DNA from: an uncultured Veillonellaceae bacterium
Lineage (GTDB): Bacteria; Bacillota; Negativicutes; Veillonellales; Dialisteraceae
Length of the DNA: 18,864 nt
Direction of reading: 5' to 3'
Assembly (NCBI GenBank): GCA_958439155.1
Contig: CAUBUJ010000017.1
Location: forward strand, 1 to 18,864
The notes under the pieces are model-generated. The model worked only from the letters and a program-made list of their open reading frames with translations, was not told where the DNA came from and made no database searches. The position numbers were made by a program, and so were the translations under genes. This document shows, one piece after another, positions 6,735 through 13,892 of this stretch (its first letter is position 1; the number at the start of each line of letters is the position of its first letter).

Positions 6735-7231
6735 AAGAATATTATATTTCACTGGGATCCAATATGGGAGACCGCAGGAAGTACCTGTCAGCCGCCTTGG
6801 CGGGGATTACAGCGCGGGGCATCGCCATCCTGGCACGGTCGTCTTTGTATGAAACCCTTCCCTGGGGAAAGACAGACCAGCCTCTTTTTTTGAACGCGGT
6901 GATCCGTGCCGGCTGGGACGGTGAGCCGGAAGAACTGATGCGCCGCCTTCTGGCGGTGGAAGAGGAGAATGGCCGGAAGCGGGAGGTCCATTGGGGACCG
7001 CGGACGCTTGATCTGGATCTGATCATCGGCAGCGAAGAGAGAAACAGCGCGCTTCTCCGGCTGCCCCATCCGTATTTCTGGGACCGCGCTTTTGTGCTGG
7101 TGCCTCTTGCAGAGATTGCCCCGGATTTTATCTGGCGCGGGGAGTCCCTGACAGACCGGATCAGGGCCCTTCACGGAGAGAGCGCGGTCAAAAAGGCAGG
7201 CCCTTTTGAGGAAAAGGAGGAAGCACAGTGA
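6731..7231 (+). CDS. folK: 2-amino-4-hydroxy-6-hydroxymethyldihydropteridine pyrophosphokinase
   Basis: This 166-aa protein has the usual HPPK length. It transfers pyrophosphate from ATP to 6-hydroxymethyl-7,8-dihydropterin, giving the FolP substrate. Motifs: YYISLGSNMGD (4-14), YETLPWG (40-46), NAVI (55-58), HWGPRTLDLDLI (87-98, with the Mg-binding Asp94/Asp96), LPHPYFWDRAFVLVPL (111-126). It overlaps folB by 4 nt (ATGA) and mfd by 4 nt (GTGA), so the four genes form one coupled translation unit. Confidence 0.95.
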   Translation: MKEYYISLGSNMGDRRKYLSAALAGITARGIAILARSSLYETLPWGKTDQPLFLNAVIRAGWDGEPEELMRRLLAVEEENGRKREVHWGPRTLDLDLIIGSEERNSALLRLPHPYFWDRAFVLVPLAEIAPDFIWRGESLTDRIRALHGESAVKKAGPFEEKEEAQ

Positions 7232-10200
7232 GCACGGACGCAGGCGTTTTTCAAAACAATCTGACCGGCCGTCTCCAGAAGGACGGGATATTGCAGGATG
7301 TCCAAAACGCCCTGACCAGCCGAAAAGCGGCGATGATCTGCGGCGCTGACGGCGCGCAGAAAGCGTGGATTACAAAGGCCCTTGCGCCGGCAGATGGAAC
7401 GGTGGTCGTAATTGTTCCTTCTCGGAAGGAGATTCTCCGCTGGGCCGAAGACCTGCATTTTTTCGGTCTGACCGATATTCTTTCTTTTCCTGTGGTGGAA
7501 AGCGCGGATTTTGCGGTCACCTTTACAGGAACAGAAATGCTTTCTCAGCGGATGGAAGCGCTTTCCGCCATTTTGAACCGGAAGCGGGCCGTGATTCTGG
7601 CTACAGCGGTGGAAACGGCCCAGTTTCTTCCTGATCCGGCCGCGCTCCGCTCGGGAAGCCTTTCGCTCCGCCAGGGAGACCGGATCGAACGGGACGCGTT
7701 TCTGAGAAGGCTTGCCGACTGCGGCTATGAACGGACCGACCAGGTAGAACGGCGCGGCCATTTCGCGGCGCGCGGCGATATTGTGGACGTATTCCCCATC
7801 AATGAAGAACACCCTTACCGCATTGAATGGTTTGATGATGAAATTGACGGCCTCCGCCAATTCGATGAAGATGACCAGCGTTCCATAAAGAGCCTTGGGG
7901 AAATCAGCATTTTTCCGCTTCACGCCGAAGCAGGTATGGCTTCTCTCACAGAGTATCCTGCAGGGCTCGTCATTTTTGATGAACCCCAGCGGGGAGAAGA
8001 AGAACTCAAGCGGTACCTTCGGGAAGAACGGGCCAACCGGGAACGCGCCGGGGAATGGGCCGGCCTTTTCCAAAAGCGGCGGGGAGGAAGCCTCGTCTTT
8101 TCCCTGCTCCACAGGAGTTTTCCCGGCCTCTCCCTCCAGACGGAACTGATGTGGAAAGGACAGACGGTCACCAATTTCCAGAAGCAGATGCCCCTTTTCT
8201 GCGATGATCTGGCGTACCGCCTTGCCCAGGGCTGGCAGGCGGTCATTGCCGCGGCGAAACCGTCAGAACAGGAAGAAATCGGGGCAGTACTTCGGGAAAG
8301 ACAGATTCCTCTCTCGGAAGAGCCCCGGCCGGGAGCGGTCACATTTACAGAAGGGATTCTCAGTCAAGGATTTGAGATTCCCCAGATGAAGACCATGCTC
8401 TACGCAGCAGGGGATATTCTGGGACATGCCAAGATCCGGCGCCGGTTTAAATCCTCCGGGAAGGGGCAGCAGATTCGTGCGTTTTCCGAACTTTCCCAGG
8501 GAGATTATGTGGTGCAGCAGGTCCACGGCATCGGACGGTACATCGGCATGCGCACGGTGGAGCTCGATGGGACCCGCCGGGATTATATGACGATCCAGTA
8601 CGCCGGCGGGGACAAGCTCTACCTTCCTATGGAGCAGATCGGCACCCTCGAAAAATATATTGGTCCGGAAGGGCAGTCGCCGGTGCTTTCCAAAATGGGC
8701 GGCGCTTCCTGGGACAAGATCCGGAGCAAAGCCAAACAATCCATTGAAGAACTGGCAGAACGGCTCCTCGCAATCTACGCCAAGCGGGAAATTACTCCGG
8801 GCATAGCCTTTGACAAAGACGGGCCGGAGCAGAGAGAATTTGAAGATACCTTCCCTTATGTGGAAACGCCGGACCAGCTGGAAGCGGCGGAGACGGTGAA
8901 GCGGGCCATGGAAAAACCGGAGCCTATGGACATGCTCCTCTGCGGCGACGTAGGATTCGGCAAAACAGAAGTGGCTATGCGGGCAGTTTTCAAATGCGTC
9001 ATGTCCGGCCGTCAGGCGGTGGTCCTCGTGCCGACGACGGTTCTCTCCCAGCAGCATTACAACACGTTTGCCTCCCGCATGGAAGCATTCGGCGTTCATA
9101 TTGCCGTGTTAAACCGGTTCTGCACGCCCAAAGAGAAGCGAACCATTCTGAAGGAATTTCAAGCGGGGACGCTGGACGTGCTCATTGGGACCCATGCAAT
9201 CCTGTCCAAAAAGATCAAAAGCGCCCGTCTGGGCCTCCTGGTGGTCGACGAGGAACAGCGCTTCGGCGTGGTGCAGAAAGAAAAGTGGAAATCCCGGGAC
9301 AGCGCCATTGACGTGCTGACCCTGTCGGCGACGCCAATCCCGCGAACGCTTCATATGAGCCTCACCGGGGTGCGGGATATGGTGACCATTACCCAGCCGC
9401 CGGGAGGCCGCCACGCGATCCAGACCTATGTGACAGAATACGATGACAAAATCGCGGCAGAAGCGATCCTCCGGGAAAAAGCCCGGGGCGGACAGACCTA
9501 TTTCATTTACAACCGGATCGACTCCATTGACGCCATGGCGGCTCATCTCCGGTCACTGCTTCCTGCGGATATTTCCATCGCGATTGCCCACGGACGGATG
9601 AGCGGGGACGAGCTGGAGCAGATCATGTTTGATTTCTATGAAGGAAAATATGATATTCTCCTCTGTACGACTCTCATAGAAAACGGGGTGGACCAGCCCA
9701 ATGCGAATACGATGATCGTCTATGACGCGGACCGGATGGGGCTGTCCCAGCTGTATCAGATGCGCGGCCGGGTGGGGCGGTCGGACAAAATCGCCAGGGC
9801 CTACTTCTTCTACCGCCGGGGCAAGGTACTGTCGGAGGTGGCGGAAAAAAGGCTGGACTCGATCCGGGAATTTACAGAGCTCGGGTCAGGCTTTAAAATC
9901 GCCATGCGGGATCTGGAGATCCGCGGTGCGGGCAATCTTCTCGGTGCCGCCCAGCATGGCAATATTGCCGCTGTGGGATTCGCGGCGTACTGCTCCATGC
10001 TGGATGAAGCCATCAAGCGGCTCAAGGCAGAAAAGGAGCATAAGCCGCTGCCGAAGAAACTCCCTGATACGGTGATTGAATTTTCCAGGAATGCCTACAT
10101 CGATGACGGCTATATCGAAAAGCCTGACCAGAAAATTGAGATTTACCGGCGCCTCGCGGCGGCTTCCTCGGAAAAGGACGTGGAAGATCTCATCGATGAA

Positions 10201-10530
10201 GTGATTGACCGCTACGGCACACCGTCTGCCCCGGTGGAGCGGCTCTTCGCGGCGGCCCGGCTCCGGGCACTGGCGAGACAGCTCGGCATCGGCAGCATTG
10301 TAAGCGACGGAGACAGTGTCCAGCTCATCTGGGCGGATACAGATCTAATCGAAGGGTGGAATATGATGGATCTGCCGCCGGAGTATCTGGCCAAGCTCCG
10401 CGTTTTGCCGAGCCGGCCGATGCGTGTTAGAATAAAAAAAGCTGCGGTCAAAGGTGACCTTGTGGAATGGCTCACCGCATTTCTGCAGGAAATTCACAAA
10501 GAAAAAAGCGGGACCCATCCTGCACTCTGA
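7228..10530 (+). CDS. mfd: Transcription-repair coupling factor Mfd
   Basis: This 1100-aa ATP-dependent DNA translocase removes RNA polymerase stalled at lesions and recruits UvrA. It is slightly shorter than E. coli (1148) and B. subtilis (1177) Mfd. In order: the UvrB-like N-terminal module (about 1-400; ERRGHFAARGDIVDVFP near 177), the RNAP-interacting CarD-like Tudor domain (about 420-485; GDYVVQQVHGIGRYIG), the helicase core with Walker A GDVGFGKTE (about 573-581), DEEQ (near 673), SATPIPRTLHMS and the QMRGRVGRS motif (near 846), and the C-terminal TRCF domain (near 950-1060). Translation begins at GTG 7228 inside the folK stop (GTGA) with AAGGAGGAAG upstream. It is an unusual terminal partner for folate genes. 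The product also precedes a flippase gene by only 8 nt. Confidence 0.97.
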   Translation: MSTDAGVFQNNLTGRLQKDGILQDVQNALTSRKAAMICGADGAQKAWITKALAPADGTVVVIVPSRKEILRWAEDLHFFGLTDILSFPVVESADFAVTFTGTEMLSQRMEALSAILNRKRAVILATAVETAQFLPDPAALRSGSLSLRQGDRIERDAFLRRLADCGYERTDQVERRGHFAARGDIVDVFPINEEHPYRIEWFDDEIDGLRQFDEDDQRSIKSLGEISIFPLHAEAGMASLTEYPAGLVIFDEPQRGEEELKRYLREERANRERAGEWAGLFQKRRGGSLVFSLLHRSFPGLSLQTELMWKGQTVTNFQKQMPLFCDDLAYRLAQGWQAVIAAAKPSEQEEIGAVLRERQIPLSEEPRPGAVTFTEGILSQGFEIPQMKTMLYAAGDILGHAKIRRRFKSSGKGQQIRAFSELSQGDYVVQQVHGIGRYIGMRTVELDGTRRDYMTIQYAGGDKLYLPMEQIGTLEKYIGPEGQSPVLSKMGGASWDKIRSKAKQSIEELAERLLAIYAKREITPGIAFDKDGPEQREFEDTFPYVETPDQLEAAETVKRAMEKPEPMDMLLCGDVGFGKTEVAMRAVFKCVMSGRQAVVLVPTTVLSQQHYNTFASRMEAFGVHIAVLNRFCTPKEKRTILKEFQAGTLDVLIGTHAILSKKIKSARLGLLVVDEEQRFGVVQKEKWKSRDSAIDVLTLSATPIPRTLHMSLTGVRDMVTITQPPGGRHAIQTYVTEYDDKIAAEAILREKARGGQTYFIYNRIDSIDAMAAHLRSLLPADISIAIAHGRMSGDELEQIMFDFYEGKYDILLCTTLIENGVDQPNANTMIVYDADRMGLSQLYQMRGRVGRSDKIARAYFFYRRGKVLSEVAEKRLDSIREFTELGSGFKIAMRDLEIRGAGNLLGAAQHGNIAAVGFAAYCSMLDEAIKRLKAEKEHKPLPKKLPDTVIEFSRNAYIDDGYIEKPDQKIEIYRRLAAASSEKDVEDLIDEVIDRYGTPSAPVERLFAAARLRALARQLGIGSIVSDGDSVQLIWADTDLIEGWNMMDLPPEYLAKLRVLPSRPMRVRIKKAAVKGDLVEWLTAFLQEIHKEKSGTHPAL

Positions 10531-10538
10531 GAGGAATC

Positions 10539-12149
10539 ATGCGAAAAAATACATTTATCCAGGGCGCTCTCATATTGACGGTCGCTGGAATTATCGTGAA
10601 ATTTATCGGCGCGTTCAGTCGGATTTATCTGTCGCGTCTTCTTGGCGGGGAAGGAATCGGCCTCTACCAGATGGCCTATCCGATTTACCTGCTCTGCCTG
10701 GCCGTGTCGTCAGCAGGTCTTCCTGTGGCGATTTCCATTATGGTCGCAGAAAAGAACGCGGTCCACGACTATCTTGGCGGGCAGCGGGTCTTTCATATTT
10801 CCATGATGGCCCTCACCACGACAGGGCTTTTCTTCAGCGGCCTTCTCTATTTCGGTGCCCAGTGGCTCGTAGACAGCGGCATCATCCGCGATCCCCGGGC
10901 GTACTGGTCGCTCCTTGCCCTGTCTCCGGCGATTCTTCTGGCGACAATTCTCGCTACGCTCCGGGGCTACTTCCAGGGCCTTCAGAGCATGACGCCTACC
11001 GCGGTGTCCCAGATCGTGGAACAGCTTGTGCGGGTGGTCACCATGATCGGACTGGCGGTATTCCTCATTCCTTATGGTTTGGAATACGGCGCGGCCGGCG
11101 CCACTTTCGGCGCGGCGCCCGGCGCTTTTGTAGGGATTCTGGTGCTGCTCTATTTTTATTACAAAAATAGAAGCTGGCGCCGTGAAATGCGGGAAAGCCG
11201 GGACAAGTCCATCATTCCCGACTCTACCTGGAAAATTATCAAGCGTCTCCTCGTACTCGCTGTCCCGGTGTCGCTGGCCAATATTATGCTTCCCATCGTG
11301 TCCAATATTGACCTGTTCATTGTGCCCCAGCGCCTTGAGGCAGCGGGCTTTTCCGTAGAAGAAGCGACGACGCTCTTCGGTTATCTTACGGGAATGGCGA
11401 CCGCCCTCGTCAATATGCCTACCATCCTGACAGCCTCTCTTGCGGCAAGCCTGGTGCCTGTCATTTCGGAAGCGGTAGCAAGAAAGAATCATGATGTGAT
11501 TTACCGCCGTACAGACGTAGCCATGCGGCTGGCCAATGTGATTACCGTGCCGTCTTTTATGGGAATGTGCGTCATTGCCACGCCGATTTCGGCGATGCTC
11601 TACGCCACTCCTGATTCAGGCCCGTGCATCGCGGTTATGAGTTTCGGCGTATTCCTTCTCGGCGTGCAGCAAGTCACCACAGGCGTACTCCAGGGAATGG
11701 GAAAGACAGCCATTCCTTTTATCAATATGGTGGTGAGCGCCTGCGTGAAAATTGTTCTTTCCTGGAATCTCACCGCCCTTCCCAGCTGGGGCGTTCTCGG
11801 CGCCGCCTGGGCGACCAACGCGGACTTCGGCGTGGCAGCCCTGCTCAATCTGTACTTTCTTCACCGCTATATGAAGTACAAAATGGATCTCATCCATACC
11901 CTCCGCTGCTTTGTGTCGGCCGGCTGCATGGGCGCTGCCGTACTCGGCGTGTACCATCTGGCTTACCCGGCGCTCCAGAGCAATACGCTGGCGACGATGC
12001 TCGCCATTCTGGCCGGTGTTGTGGTGTATGGGGCTGCCGTGGTGCTCACCCATACCGTGCGCAGTGAAGACGTGGCAGGCATGCCGAAAATCGGGAAAAA
12101 ACTGGCTGCTCTCATTGACGCGGCAGATATTTTTAAAAAGAAGGCGTAA
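10539..12149 (+). CDS. SpoVB/YabM-type MOP-superfamily flippase (polysaccharide/lipid II export)
   Basis: This 536-aa polytopic inner-membrane protein has about 14 hydrophobic segments, the MOP/MATE flippase layout. The N-terminus (FIQGALILTVAGIIVKFIG, then SRLLGGEGIGLYQMAYPIY) is typical of the SpoVB/YabM/YtgP group, whose members flip undecaprenyl-linked wall precursors such as lipid II or polysaccharide units. The start at 10539 is chosen for GAGAGGAATC; an in-frame ATG at 10467 would overlap mfd and add a polar stretch. It lies 8 nt after mfd, as yabM follows mfd-spoVT in Bacillus, but spoVT is absent. In a non-sporulating host a MurJ-like role is plausible; substrate is inferred. Confidence 0.85.
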   Translation: MRKNTFIQGALILTVAGIIVKFIGAFSRIYLSRLLGGEGIGLYQMAYPIYLLCLAVSSAGLPVAISIMVAEKNAVHDYLGGQRVFHISMMALTTTGLFFSGLLYFGAQWLVDSGIIRDPRAYWSLLALSPAILLATILATLRGYFQGLQSMTPTAVSQIVEQLVRVVTMIGLAVFLIPYGLEYGAAGATFGAAPGAFVGILVLLYFYYKNRSWRREMRESRDKSIIPDSTWKIIKRLLVLAVPVSLANIMLPIVSNIDLFIVPQRLEAAGFSVEEATTLFGYLTGMATALVNMPTILTASLAASLVPVISEAVARKNHDVIYRRTDVAMRLANVITVPSFMGMCVIATPISAMLYATPDSGPCIAVMSFGVFLLGVQQVTTGVLQGMGKTAIPFINMVVSACVKIVLSWNLTALPSWGVLGAAWATNADFGVAALLNLYFLHRYMKYKMDLIHTLRCFVSAGCMGAAVLGVYHLAYPALQSNTLATMLAILAGVVVYGAAVVLTHTVRSEDVAGMPKIGKKLAALIDAADIFKKKA

Positions 12150-12150
12150 T

Positions 12151-13242
12151 ATGGACTGGCGTATACTGGAAGAAGCGGGACTGGACGAAACAAGAGGATT
12201 TACGGTAAAGCCCGTCTCTTCTCTGGCGGATCTGCCTCCCATGCTGACGGCGCCGGTCATTGCAACAGGCATTCGAGACGGCGGTGACTGGGCCCGTTTC
12301 CAGGAGGAATTCCTTTCCTGTTATGACGGAACGTCCAAAATCTTTCTGTGGAACCTGTCCCGCGGTGCCGGAAAATGGCTGCCTCTGGGCGCGTCGGCCC
12401 TTCCCGGAGAAAAAGGGGAGTGGTATGCCCTGCTCGATCCTGACCGGGCCATTCTTTTGAAAGGCTCTTCTTTTACAATGAAGCCCCTGATGGATGTGAT
12501 GAAATCGCTCCGGGAAGAAGGAGGCTGTCCCTGGGACCGGGCGCAGACTGCGGAGACCCTCCGGACCTACCTGATCCAGGAAGCGTATGAAGTGGTGGAT
12601 GCAATCGAAAAGAAAGATCGGGAAAACTGGAAGGAAGAACTGGGAGACGTACTCTTCCAGGTCGTTTTCCAGGCGCGGATCGCGGAAGAAGCAGGCTTCT
12701 TCACCATGCAGGACGTAGTAGACGGAATCACAGAAAAGATGATCCGCCGTCATCCCTACGTATTCGGCAGCCTCACCGCTGAGGAAACGGCGTCTCTTCT
12801 CGGCTCCTGGGAGGAACGCAAAATCAGGGAAAAGAAAAGGAAACACCTGCTTTCCGGGCTTTCTCGAAGCTTGCCAAGTCTACTCTTTGCGTGTATAATG
12901 CAAAAGAAAGTGAGTTCTATATGCAGGCAGCCGCCGATGCTTTGGAAAGATATCCGGAGCCGCCTCGCAAAGTCTCTGTCCCGCATGGAAAAAAGCGCGG
13001 GGGCTCATGGTAGTGACCGTCAGGCAGAGCTCCTCACAGGGGAAATGCTTTTCCAGGCTGTCCGGCTTTCCGTCCTTATGGGCGTGGATCCGGAATTGGC
13101 ACTGGGCCGTTTCAACGACTGTTTCGCAGAGCGGTTCCGCCGTCTGGAAGATTCATGCAGGAAAGAAGGCCGGGAGCCCGATGAAATTTCACCGGAGGCT
13201 CTCATGGCTGTGGAGAAGGAAATTCTTGATGAGGATCATTGA
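12151..13242 (+). CDS. mazG: MazG-family NTP pyrophosphohydrolase with degenerate ends (YabN-like)
   Basis: This 363-aa protein hydrolyses NTPs/dNTPs to monophosphate and PPi. Residues 1-115 match no known fold and occupy the place of the 220-aa tetrapyrrole-methylase-like domain of YabN; they look like an eroded remnant. The first MazG domain (about 115-230) has GGCPWD (124-129), QEAYE (143-147), EELGD (162-166) and RRHPYVFG. The EExxE motif has Gln at its first position, but the other metal ligands remain. The second MazG domain (about 240-345; SGLSRSLPSLLFACIMQKK, then GVDPELALGRFN) has lost its acids: the usual EELGDLLF reads LLTGEMLF (294-301). The ATG follows the flippase stop by 1 nt. 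The family role is nucleotide-pool cleansing. Confidence 0.88.
   Translation: MDWRILEEAGLDETRGFTVKPVSSLADLPPMLTAPVIATGIRDGGDWARFQEEFLSCYDGTSKIFLWNLSRGAGKWLPLGASALPGEKGEWYALLDPDRAILLKGSSFTMKPLMDVMKSLREEGGCPWDRAQTAETLRTYLIQEAYEVVDAIEKKDRENWKEELGDVLFQVVFQARIAEEAGFFTMQDVVDGITEKMIRRHPYVFGSLTAEETASLLGSWEERKIREKKRKHLLSGLSRSLPSLLFACIMQKKVSSICRQPPMLWKDIRSRLAKSLSRMEKSAGAHGSDRQAELLTGEMLFQAVRLSVLMGVDPELALGRFNDCFAERFRRLEDSCRKEGREPDEISPEALMAVEKEILDEDH
12871..12899 (+). promoter_or_regulatory. Promoter inside mazG
   Basis: TTGCCA (12871-12876), a 17-nt spacer and a perfect TATAAT (12894-12899). It would start transcription near 12906, about 490 nt before the HU gene, giving HU expression independent of the long operon. 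Confidence 0.5.
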
Positions 13243-13255
13243 ATTTCCTGCCATG

Positions 13256-13322
13256 CTGGTATTCATAGAAACGCACCATGACTCATACCAGGGAGGGGCC
13301 GGTGAGGAACTTTCCTGCGGCC
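13256..13322 (+). promoter_or_regulatory. Structured 5' UTR of the HU gene
   Basis: The 152 nt between mazG and HU hold two inverted repeats: CTGGTAT (13256-13262) with ATACCAG (13285-13291), and GGCCG (13297-13301) with CGGCC (13318-13322), the latter enclosing AGGA/TCCT. They are possible translation-control hairpins. No local promoter or terminator was recognised. Confidence 0.3.
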
Positions 13323-13394
13323 GGGTCTATTTCCCAGAGCGCATCGCTTTGGAAGAGAAGTCTGCCTGACAATTTTGAAGGAGGATGTTTTAGA

Positions 13395-13670
13395 ATGAAC
13401 AAAACGGAATTGATTACAGCAGTAGCACAGGAAGCGGAAATTACAAAGAAAGACGCGGAAAAGACCGTAAAAGCAGTCCTTGACGTGATTACTGCCGCTC
13501 TTGACAAAGGCGAAAAAGTCCAGATCATCGGCTTCGGCACATTCGAAGTACGGGAACGCAAGGAAAGAGAAGGAATCAATCCCACATCGCAGGAAAAGAT
13601 CACCATCCCCGCTTCAAGAACCGCTGCATTCAAAGTCAGCAAACAGCTGAAAGAACGCCTCAATAAATAA
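13395..13670 (+). CDS. hup: HU family nucleoid-associated DNA-binding protein
   Basis: This 91-aa protein has exactly HU size. HU dimers bend and package DNA in the nucleoid. The N-terminus MNKTELITAVAQEAEITKKD, VQIIGFGTFEVRERKEREG in the middle, and the arm INPTSQEKITIPASRTAAFK are all characteristic; the intercalating proline of the arm (usually RNP) is kept although the preceding Arg is Ile. The C-terminus is VSKQLKERLNK. AAGGAGG lies 10 nt upstream of the ATG. In clostridial genomes an HU gene likewise follows the yabN/mazG gene. Strong terminator directly after. Confidence 0.95.
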   Translation: MNKTELITAVAQEAEITKKDAEKTVKAVLDVITAALDKGEKVQIIGFGTFEVRERKEREGINPTSQEKITIPASRTAAFKVSKQLKERLNK

Positions 13671-13678
13671 GAGAAATG

Positions 13679-13707
13679 AAAGAGCATGGGTTTCATGCTC
13701 TTTTTTT
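13679..13707 (+). terminator. Terminator after HU
   Basis: AAAGAGCATG (13679-13688) pairs with CATGCTCTTT (13694-13703) around GGTTT, followed by T to 13707. It ends the fol-mfd-mazG-HU block. Confidence 0.92.
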
Positions 13708-13802
13708 ATGTCCGGAAAAGGATGACTATTTTCCTTGCAGGGAAGAGCGCCCGAAGGATGACTGCCTGTTCTTATCTGATAGTAAGCACTTCTGCCAGTA
13801 AG

Positions 13803-13811
13803 TGGTATAAT
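13803..13811 (+). promoter_or_regulatory. Extended -10 promoter of the WG-repeat gene
   Basis: TGGTATAAT is a perfect extended -10 (TGnTATAAT) without a recognisable -35. Predicted transcription starts near 13818, about 75 nt before the gene. Confidence 0.55.
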
Positions 13812-13849
13812 AGAAGAAATGAAAAAATTTCTAAGAATATGACAGGTAT

Positions 13850-13865
13850 CGCAGAAGCTTCTGCG
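13850..13865. repeat. Perfect 16-bp palindrome in the WG-gene 5' UTR
   Basis: CGCAGAAGCTTCTGCG is its own reverse complement. It sits between the -10 box and the ribosome site (GAGG 13885-13888). It could be an operator for a dimeric regulator or a 6-bp RNA hairpin with an AGCT loop. Confidence 0.6.
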
Positions 13866-13892
13866 GCAGAGAAAGATTGGAAATGAGGCGGT

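Noticed and set aside
7171..8112. 313-codon minus-strand frame opposite folK/mfd
   Set aside because: Antisense to Mfd; no motif and no promoter.
12840..13013. Possible frameshift in mazG, because the +2 frame also reads smoothly here
   Set aside because: The main frame keeps the MazG landmarks on both sides (SRSLPSLL before, GVDPELAL after) at the normal spacing, and its third codon positions are more GC-rich. The protein has diverged rather than shifted frame.
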